A stretch of 64,000 nt of DNA, taken from Vandiemenella viatica (lineage: Eukaryota > Arthropoda > Insecta > Orthoptera > Morabidae). A model generated the notes under the pieces. That model made no database searches. It was not told the DNA's origin and saw only the letters and a list, made by a program, of their open reading frames with translations. The stretch is from positions 38,072,947 through 38,136,946 of the forward strand of contig CM061918.1 in the NCBI GenBank assembly GCA_031002005.1, written 5' to 3'. The number at the start of each line of letters is the position of its first letter. Position 1 is the stretch's first letter. This document shows, piece after piece, positions 22,151 through 32,454 of the stretch. The position numbers and the translations under genes were made by a program.

Positions 22151-22575
22151 CTCAGGTTGATTTAGTTCTATTTGATTTTAAAAACGCGTTCGACACTGTG
22201 CCTCACACTAGGTTACTTAGGAAACTTCGTGGTTACGGCATATCTAGGCAAATATGCGACTGGGTTGCAGACTTCCTGAAGGGCAGAACACAGTGTGTAG
22301 TTCACGACGGTGAGCGTTCATCACGTACTGAAGGGGGACCGGGGTACCCCAGGGAAGCGTGATAGGGCCTCTGTTATTTCTCATATACATTAATGATTTG
22401 TGTGACATAATAGGGGGGATGAAAAGATTATTTGCCGATGGTGTTATTATTTATCGTGAAATCAAAACTCCGGACGGCTGCACTTTGTTACAAGACGATA
22501 TTATGAAAATAATTGCGTGGTGTGAAGATTGGCAGTTAGAATTAAACGCTAAAAAGTGCCAAGTAATGCGTGTAA

Positions 22576-22979
22576 GGGAGCGTGCATAAACCACGTAGCT
22601 CCATTTTGGCCTACCTTGAACCCCCCCCCACCCCCCCCCCCCCCACGTAGCCCTACGTGGCTTTTGACTCTACCCCCCCCCCCCCACCACCACCACGTAG
22701 CACGTAGCTTTTTTCCCTTTTGATTCCATAAGACATTTTGTACTGTTTTCTCTTGTCAGACGATTGTAAATTATATTACGAGATAATTAACTGAGGGAAA
22801 GAAATATTCACATGCCGTGGTGTGTTTTGTTCTACATTTTAACTGTGAAAAATGTTATGTAAGTAAAGCTAAGTGGCCTTGCTCGGAACCCCCCCTCCCC
22901 CACGTAGTCCAGCGTAGCCTTCCAGACAATCCCTCCCCTCTCCCCCCTGGGCCGAGCCACGTGGTTTGTGCACGCTCCC
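22576..22979. mobile_element. GGGAGCGT MITE, complete copy
   Basis: 404 bp, inserted in the LINE reading frame. Ends GGGAGCGTGCATAAACCACG and inverted GGGAGCGTGCACAAACCACG. The 3-bp TSD TAA (22573-22575, 22980-22982) is of the PIF/Harbinger type. Long C runs lie just inside both ends between repeated CACGTAGC words. No transposase. Confidence 0.9.
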
Positions 22980-23049
22980 TAAGTAAAAAGGCGACGCCTA
23001 TATACAATTAATGGTACTGTTCTTAGAACGGTAGATTTCGCTAAATACC

Positions 23050-23228
23050 TTTTTTTTAACTGCTTAACGTCTCTTAACAGCGATGTCTGTAGAGACGGGA
23101 ACGAATGGGTGGCAAGGAATGGGAAGGAATTCGGCCATGGCCTTTTGAAGGAAACATCCCGGCATTTGCCTGGAGTCATTTGGGAAACCATGGAAAACCC
23201 AAATCTGGATGCCCGGACGGGAATTCGA
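23050..23228 (-). mobile_element. 5'-truncated SINE inside the LINE
   Basis: Minus strand, GAGAGACG-tail subtype, truncated at its B box. TSD GCTAAATACC (23040-23049, 23229-23238) is perfect and is LINE coding sequence, so the empty site can be read directly. Confidence 0.93.
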
Positions 23229-23807
23229 GCTAAATACCTAGGGGTAACTATTCGTAGTAGTTTGTCATGGAATGAACATATCGAGAACGTAATTGGAAAA
23301 GCATATCGTACGCTCAGATTTCTAGGTCGTAATTTAAAACAATTCACTCCGGAAGTTAAATCGATTGCATACAAGTCACTAGTGGGTCCTCACTTAGAAT
23401 ATTGTTGTTCTGCATGGGATCCCGATCAAAAGGAGTTAATGGAGGCATTAGAGAAGGTCCAAAGAAGAGCCGCCCGATTTGTAACAGGTACATATAGTTG
23501 GAGGGAAAGCGTAAGTGCGATGTTGAAGGAGTTAGGTTGGGAAGACCTGGAACACCGAAGACGTTGCTCTCGACGGAAGCTAATTAAAAAATTCACAACT
23601 GACGTATTTCGGAATGACAGCAAACAAATATTGCTACCAGCAACGTTCATATCTCGGAATGACCGCGAAAATAAGATAAGAGAATCGGGGCCAAAACCGA
23701 TTCATTTCTGTACTCAATTTTTCCATGAGCGATTAGGGAATGGAATAGAAAGGATTTACCGGGTGAGTAAACTTAAAATCCGACAGGAGTAGCTTTCGAT
23801 AAATCAC

Positions 23808-23865
23808 TCCGACCATCCTGATCTGGGTTTTCCATGGTTTTCCCGGATCAATCAAGCCGAATGCT
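23808..23865 (+). mobile_element. SINE (ACACACTTTTAGTG tail), left part, split by LTR element
   Basis: GATCTGGGTTTTCCATGGTT and AAGCCGAATGCT continue directly into TGCTGGAGTGGTTCCTC at 31090, matching the intact copy at 7911-8185. The right part runs from 31094 to about 31227 and ends in AATAAT repeats. Confidence 0.9.
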
Positions 23866-25259
23866 TGTAATCAATACAATTCGGGGTGAACCAAATGTGA
23901 ATATCAATTACATAAAAAGGGAGGGGGGAATTATTATTAATAATTCTGAAAAATGAAAAACATTTAAAATATATAATGAAGGATGAAGGTTGAACTAGAA
24001 CCATGAATATTAGACACAAAACAATATCTCGTTTATTGGGTCTTATGGCTTTTACAAGGCCGGGTAATAATTAACTTTACGTTAATCACAATTAGATCAG
24101 CAAAAACAAGCAATACCCGCCGTTTACAATCCGCCGGTGAAAGCAAACAAAACTGAATTGAAATATTTCAACAAATAATAAAAACAGCAAAGTTAACATG
24201 GAACAACGTGGCAACACAGGCCATCAAATTGAAGCTAACAATTTACTGTAACAAAGGAAAATCCCAGGGGCGCCGTATACAAATGAAAGAAAAGCATCAA
24301 AATTGAATTTACAAATAACAAGATGCTTGAAAATTCTAAAGTGAAATATAAAACCAGCTAGCTCAGTGAGTGAATGACGGGAGCGAAGAGTCTTATCCCA
24401 GAACCGCTTAAGGGCTCACAAGTCCGTTAAAATCCAATGAATAGTGACCGTCAGTATCCGGTACATTACCATAAAGTCATCGACGTGATGGAGCGTGACA
24501 TACTCAATGTCACTGTAGCTATGGAAGCCAAATAAGCGGATACGACCGCGTTATTAGGATAACTTCCAGAAAATAGCAGGCATGCCACTCAACATCTCGC
24601 TTTTCAAAGCAAGAATGATCACAATCGTACAATGATCATCAGACGAGAGCGTGTCGGCTGACACGTCTGTTCATCTCCTCGTCCAGGCTGCAAGTGTCTC
24701 TAAGATGGCTTCTTCTTCTTCTTCCGAAAGTTGCCACTCCACATGTAACAAAACTCCCTTGAATTAGTACTGTAGACCCCAATAAATGTTCATGATTGGC
24801 TATCTACACATTTCCGTCGTCACGTGTTTGATATCATGCCTCGCATTCGCCGCCTCCCTCCGCGCGTTTTCCTGCCTGGCCTTCAGGACAGTCGCCGGGG
24901 TGGGGAAGGTCAGCGCCCTAGCTAACGGGAGATAGCCGTTGTGAGGCTGTGGCGCCGCCCAGTCGGAGAGGTCCCCATTGTTCCACTCTCAACCGTCCGA
25001 AAAATGGCGGTTCCAGCCCTCAATATTCACTACCTTTTCTGAGCCCTGAGCTTTACAGAAAATTAAATCTACAACAAACTATACTTTCGGCTGCCCTGGT
25101 CTAACATATGTTTAATCTATCCATACAACCCTCACTATTTACGCTATTTACATGTCACTAGATTTTAATAAATTAATAAATTTGAATATCATAAAATTTA
25201 ATGAATATAATTAATAACAATTTAATTATATTCATTGTGGGTGACGCTGTCACACCACA
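23866..25259 (-). repeat. 3' LTR of the Gypsy-type element
   Basis: 1394 bp, nearly identical to 29700-31089, TG...CA ends on the minus strand. The sequence just inside it (25260-25285) is not purine-rich on the sense strand, so a normal polypurine tract is not visible. Confidence 0.95.
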
Positions 25260-26183
25260 ATATACCGGCTACCCAATCAAAATAAAATTATTGAAGATAA
25301 TTTTATTTGAACTATACTAACTCTTCAGTCATAATAAAATCATTGCCTACACTATAGTCTCACGGTTCCAGTTCGCTCAAACTATCGCATACATGTGACC
25401 TATTTAAATACATAATTGCGACACGTGATTCTGGTTAACATAAATTATAATGAAATGCCTTATCCTAACATGTGAAGGAAAACAATATAAAACATTGATA
25501 GGTACAAGATGTAAATAAACAACAAATTATATCTGTTCATTCAACAAAACAACAAAAAATGTAAGCACAACATATTAATCATAGAGCTAGACAATTCAAT
25601 TAATTATTCACAATAGACTATGCAAATTCAGCACATGTGTTGAAGTTGGATTTCAGCAATAACAAAATAAATAATGTACCGAATGTTAATTAACATGGTC
25701 GACACAAGCATGTCGAAATCACATAATATGAAAACTAATGGAAATAAGTCTCTCCGCGAATTTACAGGACTTTCCATACAATTTAAAGTACAGTTTTCGG
25801 AAATAAACGACATCGTGCCTCCCCACTTCCTTCAATCGTAGCGATGACGTCATAGCGGCGAAACTAGACCATCAGCTGTTCCAACTTTGTCCGTTCCGTT
25901 GTTGTCAGCATGCGCCGTACCGTTAAGCTGCCGCTCAGGCTACCTGCTCCTCGGTTGACCTGATAGCGATCTTTCCAGGAAAACTGGCTACCGGCACAGC
26001 TGCTAGCCCAAACAGCTGGGAGTCTCTACCTGCCCTCGCTGTGCTAGCGCTAAGCTGTTACGCAATTATTTGACTCAGGACTGACACTCTTACTTTCTAA
26101 ACTCATGTTCTATGCTACAACTTAACTAAATGTTCATAGATTCTTAAACTATATTTACAAATATTCGTCCAGAAACTTGTACT
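25260..26183 (-). other. Non-coding 3' internal region of the LTR element
   Basis: Lies between the pol truncation and the 3' LTR. No integrase, RNase H or envelope motif is visible; the 61-codon frame at 25628-25813 has no recognisable domain. It may be original 3' non-coding sequence or material captured when pol was lost. Confidence 0.6.
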
Positions 26184-27410
26184 CTATTCTGTGTGAAATG
26201 GACGCAAATTTCGGGCATTATGCGGGCCGATCTCCGGTGGTAGCACGTGGTTCATGGCCCTAATAAATGCCGAAGCCGCGTCTTTCAAACCGAAAGGCAA
26301 TTCGTTGAAGCACTGCCTCCCCTGGAATACAAAAGCGGTATACGGCCGGCACTCTTCAGCCAGTACCACCTGGTTAAACCCGGAGGTTACGTCAAGTGTC
26401 GATAGCCACGGTTTACCGTGAAACCGGGTCATGAGCTCTGGTATGCGCTAGGTTCGTTCACCGTCTGCCTCAATCCTCAAATTGAGTAACCGCGCATCCA
26501 GACAAGGACGGACAGACCCGTCTTTCTTAATGACGAATGTCATGGGGTTTAAGTGCATCGAAGGGCGGGGCGCGATAATCCCGTTTCTCTCCATCTCCGC
26601 GATTGCTACCTGCGCTGCTTGCCGTAACTTATGGGGCACACTATAGGTTCGTCCCCGCAGTGGTGAGGTATCCGTCACTCGGAACCCGTGCGTATAACCC
26701 TTTATCTCACCAGGGCGGTAAGAAAAGGCCTGCAGGTTGCTTGTCAGCATCTGGCAAAGCTTTTGCTTTTGTGCTGGCGTCAAGTTTTCGTTTCCCTGCA
26801 CTTTGCCGGTTAGGTCCTCTAGTATGAGATTTCGCTCGTCAGCTAGTGCGCACATGATAGCTCTTCCTCCGTCATTTAAATCGCCTTGGCATTCCGTGGT
26901 GCCTTGCATTGGTTTGGAAATATGTATTCCAAGGCTCTGCTCACAGGCCTCATGTTTCCAATGCAACACCTCCGGAACCAGATTTGTCACCGTTCTCTTT
27001 CCCCAATTTAAAATTACTCGACGTTTTTCCAAGAGGTCGCATCCAACGATCACATCTTGCGTCAGACCGGGTATTATGAGAAGTGGCAACATCAACTCGC
27101 TATTTGCGATTTTTACGGGGACAAGCGCTTGCGTGTTAACGATCTTTTCTCTCTTTCCTATTGCAGGAACCACCGTAACTTGCGTTGTGGGGATTACTTT
27201 CAGCCGTGGATTTTTATCCTTCAAGCGTAGCAGAAACTTCTTAGAAATCGCAGAGACAGACGATCCCGAGTCAATCAAAATATTCGCCCTTATGCCGTAT
27301 GCACTAAAAACGATTCGGGGGCACTCCGCACGTTTTATGAGGCTATCGCCGGATCCCATATCTTCCTCATCTTCGATAGTTTCCGGGCCTTCGCCTCGCC
27401 AGTATTCCAA
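26184..27410 (-). pseudogene. Gypsy-type pol remnant: protease and partial RT
   Basis: Aspartic protease, with active-site motif ILIDSGSSVSAIS about 45 residues in and the flap-end region VGCDLLEKRRVILNW, then the RT N-terminus (PMTFVIKKDGSVRPCLDAR, LSTLDVTSGFNQV, FNELPFGLK). A TAG at 26448-26450 interrupts RT. The protein diverges from the family at about 26225, just after FGLKDAASAFIRAM, and ends at 26184. The YVDD-type catalytic motif, RNase H and integrase are gone. A TGA at 27459-27461 lies in frame just upstream. In the Gypsy family this polyprotein processes Gag and copies the RNA; here only a protease could be complete. Confidence 0.88.
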
Positions 27411-27621
27411 ACTACCCAGGCAAATACTGTTGGCGTTTGAAGCGTCCCCAGGAAAATCTCATTGTGACGGCGGGGAATTAGACGCGTTGCTAACGCCGCC
27501 CACATTTTCGCCCGTCATCTTTGCGCATGTCTCAGGTTCCGCTTTTTCAACCGACATCGCGTTCATTGGAAATTGCTCCGGATACGCGGATCGGTTGTTT
27601 CCCGACCGTTGATGATTTTTC

Positions 27622-29175
27622 TCATCCTTCCATCGCGCATCTCCGTTTTTTCCATTTCTTCCCTCCGTTGTGGTTGCCGGAATTCTGCTTGGCAGATTTC
27701 CCGTTCTGTCCGTCAGAAAAGGATGCCTCATTACCGCCATGAGGTCGCTTAGCCTCGCTTTGCGTCTCGTCATGGTTTCGGTCTGCGTTTTGTCTCGCCA
27801 GATTGTCGGCCACTTTTCCGATTCGATCTAAGTTGCCGACTGTTTCTAGCAACTCCGGTATCGTCCGAATGAGCACGGGGTTAATTAATGACTGCACTTG
27901 TGGACCAAAATGTGCTATCACCATTTCTATGAACTCTCCGTCCGTCATCTTGTCATCGAACTGTCTACATTGCACCAACAGGGTTTTGACGTAGCTTTCC
28001 ATGGAGTAATGCCATTTGGGAATGTACCTCCCTTGGTACAGCTTTATCCTCGCCTGGTTCTGAATCCTTTTCGACCAGAAGGTCTCAAGAAACAGTACCT
28101 TAAACTCGGCGTAAGACAAGTTCGTTTCAGACGCAATCTTGAGCCAGAGCCTATCTGTTTCGGAGAGTGATTCCTCGATTAACACAAGCTTCATGGAATC
28201 AGGCACCCCTTTAATTTCAAAGTAACGCTCCATCTCGGTAAGATAAATCCTAGGATTTACGTCCTTGCGGGAGCCAAAACGTGGCATCTTAAGCTCGATA
28301 TTAGCGGCTGCGTACTGTCCGCAGTTCATGTGAACAACACCCCCGCTAGCGTTAGAACCACTCACTTCTTTCACCTTTGATTCCAACTGCGCCAGCTTTG
28401 AGTTCGTGTTCTGAACGAGTGTTTGCTGCTATGCTTGCAAATCCTGCTGCGTCGCTTTCACTTGTTCAATCGAACTCGTGATCTCCGACACCTTTGAATC
28501 TACAATCTGCAGGCTTTTCTCAGTTTTGTCCTTAACCTCGTGGACGAATTCTGAGATCTGCCCGAGATTTTGGTGGCTTTCTTGCCGCACCTGTTCGATA
28601 GATCTTTCGGTCGCGCCCAAACGCTTCGAGATTTCTGCGCTCGATTCCCGCAACGAAGTGCATGTCGCCTGAACCGCATCCGCGCGTTTCTCCAACACTG
28701 AAACGTTTGCTCGCATCTCCGATTTGAATTCATTCATTTCGCGGGTCATTTCCTCACGAAAAACGGACAATTTTCCGTCCATGCCTTTTAATAGAGCATT
28801 TTGTGATTCAAATTTTTGACTCATTTGTTTACTCAATTCCGCCAGCATGTTAAGTATCGGGTTCTGGTCTTGAGATTGTGCGGTCGCCGGTGGCAACTCT
28901 GCCGTGCTTTGCGATGCGCCACGTGTTTCAACATCTGTCCGCATGGGTGGATTTTGAACACTTCCATTGTCTGGGGTGGGGAAAATTTCTAACTGCCCCC
29001 CATCTAATGATGTGTTTGAATGAATGCTGCGCGTACTAGGAGTATCAATGCACTCTTCGTCCGCCAACGGTACTTCGCGCACTTCCGGTGTTTGATCCAT
29101 CGCGTTAGTTTGCTCGGAAATTTTATGAATAATTGATTGAACTGCCCTATTAATGGTGCGCGATCTCAACTTCAT
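27622..29175 (-). pseudogene. gag of the Gypsy-type element, one in-frame TAG
   Basis: Capsid-type structural protein in two same-frame parts separated by TAG at 28429-28431. The first 248 codons (from ATG at 29175) are rich in Gln, Glu, Lys and Ser; residues about 120-248 look like a long coiled coil. The second part, about 250 codons, resembles a Gypsy Gag core (PRIYLTEMERYFEIKGV, DRLWLKIASE, FKVLFLETFWSK). The C-terminus is basic (KKWKKRR). A zinc knuckle is expected next but is not readable; the overlapping frame 27459-27773 may be the start of the frameshifted pol product. Aside from the TAG, gag is remarkably well kept compared with pol. Confidence 0.85.
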
Positions 29176-29671
29176 AGATTGATCGTACGATTCAAAATTT
29201 CAACTCCGAACAATTAAAACAATCGACAACAAACAAAATACAACCGGCACGCTTTAAATCAAAATGGTACAGCATTAAACAAATTTCGCGCATAAATCCC
29301 CTCAACATTAAATAAACCCATCCAAAAGAAACAACAAGGAAAAACAACGATGTTGCATTCGATATCAAAACCTCAACACATGAGCAAAACCAGCATAAAA
29401 TAAAATTTCAATTCTATCATGCATTAAAATTTTGAAAGCACTGACTCGAAATTTACTTTAATCATGCTTGATGTAAGTGAACAAAAACATTTACTTGAAC
29501 AACTGATTGAAGAAACAAAATTCATACATTTAAATTCAATTCAAGCATGGCACAAATTTCAACACAAAACTTATTCTAAAATAATAAATAAATCAACATA
29601 GGTCACATCCATGGATTTTTTTAAGACTTGTAAAATTTTCTCAAGATAATTTCGACTTGGGAAATTAATTT

Positions 29672-29699
29672 GTTGGAGCCCCAGGTTGGCAGCGCCAAT
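29672..29699 (-). promoter_or_regulatory. Candidate primer-binding site
   Basis: Immediately inside the 5' LTR, the minus strand reads ATTGGCGCTGCCAACCTGGG. TGGCGC at this place is typical of Gypsy elements primed by the 3' end of a cellular tRNA (often Lys), though the match to a particular tRNA was not tested. Confidence 0.6.
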
Positions 29700-31089
29700 T
29701 GTAATAAATACAATTCGGGGTGAACCAAATGTGAATATCAATTACATAAAAAGGGAGGGGGGAATTATTATTAATAATTCTGAAAAATGAAAAACATTTA
29801 AAATATATAATGAAGGATGAAGGTTGAACTAGAACCATGAATATTAGACACAAAACAATATCTCGTTTATTGGGTCTTATGGCTTTTACAAGGCCGGGTA
29901 ATAATTAACTTTACGTTAATCACAATTAGATCAGCAAAAACAGTAGCAATACCCGCCGTTTACAATCCGCCGGTGAAAGCAAACAAAACTGAATTGAAAT
30001 ATTTCAACAAATAATAAAAACAGCAAAGTTAACATGGAACAACGTGGCAACACAGGCCATCAAATTGAAGCTAACAATTTACTGTAACAAAGGAAAATCC
30101 CAGGGGCGCCGTATAAAAATGAAAGAAAAGCATCAAAAGAATTTACAAATAACAAGATGCTTGAAAATTCTAAAGTGAAATATAAAACCAGCTAGCTCAG
30201 TAGTGAATGACGGGAGCAGAGTCTTATCCCAGAACCACTTAAGGGCTCACAAGTCCGTTAAAATCCAATGAATAGTGACCGTCAGTATCCGGTACATTAC
30301 CATAAAGTCATCGACGTGATGGAGCGTGACATACAATGTCACTGCAGCTATGGAAGCCAAATAAGCGGATACGACCGCGTTATTAGGATAACTTCCAGAA
30401 AATAGCAGGCATGCCACCCAACATCTCGCTTTTCAAAGCAAGAATGATCACAATCGTACAATGATCATCAGACGAGAGCGTGTCGGCTGACACGTCTGTT
30501 CATCTCCTCGTCCAGGCTGCAAGTGTCGTCTAAGATGGCTTCTTCTTCTTCTTCCGAAAGTTGCCACTCCACATGTAACAAAACTCCCTAGAATTAGTAC
30601 TGTAGACCCCAATAAATGTTCATGATTGGCTATCTACACATTTCCGTCGTCACGTGTTTGATATCATGCCTCGCATTCGCCACCTCCCTCCGCGCGTTTT
30701 CCTGCCTGGCCTTCAGGACAGTCGCCGGGGTGGGGAAGGTCAGCGCCCTAGCTAACGGGAGATAGCCGTTGTGAGGCTGTGGCGCCGCCCAGTCGGAGAG
30801 GTCCCCATTGTTCCACTCTCAACCGTCCGAAAAATGGCGGTTCCAGCCCTCAATATTCACTACCTTTTCTGAGCCCTGAGCTTTACAGAAAATTAAATCT
30901 ACAACAAACTATACTTTCGGCTGCCCTGGTCTAACATATGTTTAATCTATCCATACAACCCTCACTATTTACGCTATTTACATGTCACTAGATTTTAATA
31001 AATTAATAAATTTGAATATCATAAAATTTAATGAATATAATTAATAACAATTTAATTATATTCATTGTGGGTGACGCTGTCACACCACA
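29700..31089 (-). repeat. 5' LTR of the Gypsy-type element
   Basis: 1390 bp, the near-identical partner of 23866-25259. It would carry the promoter and polyadenylation signals of the element; no single convincing TATA box stands out. Confidence 0.95.
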
Positions 31090-31227
31090 TGCTGGAGTGG
31101 TTCCTCACAATAACCCATGGGCGCCTCCTGCCTTATCCCGTATATCCCTTCCAAACCATTACCCTTTCGGAGAGGTGCAATACACCCTCCGCCACACACT
31201 TTTAGTGAATCGCGGAGTAATAATAAT

Positions 31228-31356
31228 AATTTCCCAAAATTACTCCAGGCGAATGCCGAGATGCTTTCTTCAAAGGGTCATTGCTGAATTCCTTCCCGTT
31301 TCCCATCCCGTCTCTAATTACCTCGACGTCAACCAGGAGTAAAGCATTAAGTAAAA
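31228..31356 (+). mobile_element. 5'-truncated SINE (GACCTCGACGTC tail)
   Basis: Begins in the core (TTCCCAAAATTACTCCAGGCG) and ends AGTAAAGCATTAAGTAAAA. It abuts the end of the split SINE. Confidence 0.8.
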
Positions 31357-32450
31357 AGTGGCAATCGTTCTCGATTACGGAATAATAGTTATTCTGAACA
31401 ATCGTTCACTTCTTAATGTAGAAAAAATACAACTCTTCTTTTGTAATATAATAATGATAGTAAAACTATGTCTGCGGTCATCGAGATAACTACTGGCTTG
31501 AGCTCCAATGGTCAGAGATGATACTTCAAAATCGAGGTTATGAGACATATTTAATTACTAAACAATTGTAAAGAAATTAATTGCCACAATACTGAAACAA
31601 AACAATGTATTTCGTTTAAATTAAAATATTGATTATTTACATTGAAAAAAGTAAAAACGTGGATAGTTCTTTTTATAATTATAAATGCATTGTATTTTCT
31701 TTCTATGTCGTAGGCTTGTTCACTGTATCTGGGGCATCTTTGTGTTTTTTTGTACTTCTTTATTGGGATCTTTATCTGTTTCTCAAACTAATAGAACTAT
31801 CAGTAATATTAGTTTTAACGTTGATCCGAGCCGCGCATAAATGTGGAATAATTCTTATAACCATTCTCTTAAATTAATCCACGTAATAACTTTAGTTTTA
31901 AATTATATGTAAAGACCCTGATTGGGAAATAAGAAAACTGATTTACATTACACTCTTCCATTGCGTATACTCTTACGTAATCTCTTTCTATGGAAAATTT
32001 TAACAAGCCTGGAAAGAAATTAAGTCAGAAATCCGTGGTGTAAGCATTACTTGTAGAGTAAATCCACGGATATAGTGCGGAATTCTCCAAAGGTTTTGGT
32101 ATATTTACAGCTACGTCGCACTACGTACACTCGCTATTGTCTTCTGTCATACAACTCCAAACATTGTAATCTCAGTGTTGACGTAAATACACATAACACC
32201 AGGCGTAAGTATAGCAACGACAAATTTCTCTCAATTCTAAAAAGAGCTTTACTGTTCCTTTTATGACTAGCGAATGCGCATACTAAGAAATACGTTCATT
32301 TACAAATTCCCTTCAGCTTTCAAACAAAACTCAAGAAAATTATTTTCATAACTTCTGTTATCAATAAAAGAATCGTTATCCTCAACTTTATAAAGTTATA
32401 GAAATTCTTTCTACTATGAAGAGATCATCACTGACACACTTTATTTTTTT
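31357..32450. other. Unassigned AT-rich sequence
   Basis: A frame at 31629-31877 is hydrophobic because of A/T-rich codons and has no recognisable domain. No repeat seen. Confidence 0.4.
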
Positions 32451-32454
32451 AAAT

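Larger units (their letters stand above)
22155..23792 (+). pseudogene. CR1/Jockey-type LINE RT, split by two insertions
   Basis: Reverse transcriptase of a non-LTR retrotransposon in three pieces: 22155-22575, 22983-23039 and 23239-23792. In order: LFDFKNAFDTVPH (block A), GVPQGS-like block reached only after a frameshift near 22335, IGPLLFLIYINDLCD, then LFADGVIIY where FADD is expected (second catalytic Asp changed to Gly), then YLGVTIRSSLSWNEHI and the C-terminal RRAARFVTGTYSWRESV region to the stop at 23790-23792. The MITE at 22576-22979 and SINE at 23050-23228 interrupt it, and another 1-nt frame change lies between them. The 5' part is missing. Inactive. Confidence 0.85.
23866..31089 (-). 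mobile_element. Gypsy-type LTR retrotransposon with most of pol deleted
   Basis: A 7224-bp element on the minus strand with LTRs 29700-31089 (5') and 23866-25259 (3') that start TGTGGTGTGACAGC and end TTACA. TSD TGCT (23862-23865, 31090-31093) lies within a SINE, which confirms both boundaries. Order from the 5' LTR: primer-binding region, gag, protease, start of RT. RT stops before its catalytic motif, and RNase H and integrase are absent. By eye the LTRs differ at about seven bases and six small indels over about 1390 bp, so insertion looks recent. It could move only if supplied with enzymes in trans. Confidence 0.93.

Noticed and set aside
25260..26183. Envelope gene in the LTR element
   Set aside because: Position would fit, but there is no long frame, signal peptide or fusion-type motif.
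27459..27621. Gag zinc knuckle
   Set aside because: A CCHC motif is expected here, but no frame shows a full C-x2-C-x4-H-x4-C pattern.
26603..28170. Plus-strand frames of up to 291 codons across the LTR element
   Set aside because: Antisense shadows of gag and pol, which show clear protease and RT motifs on the minus strand.
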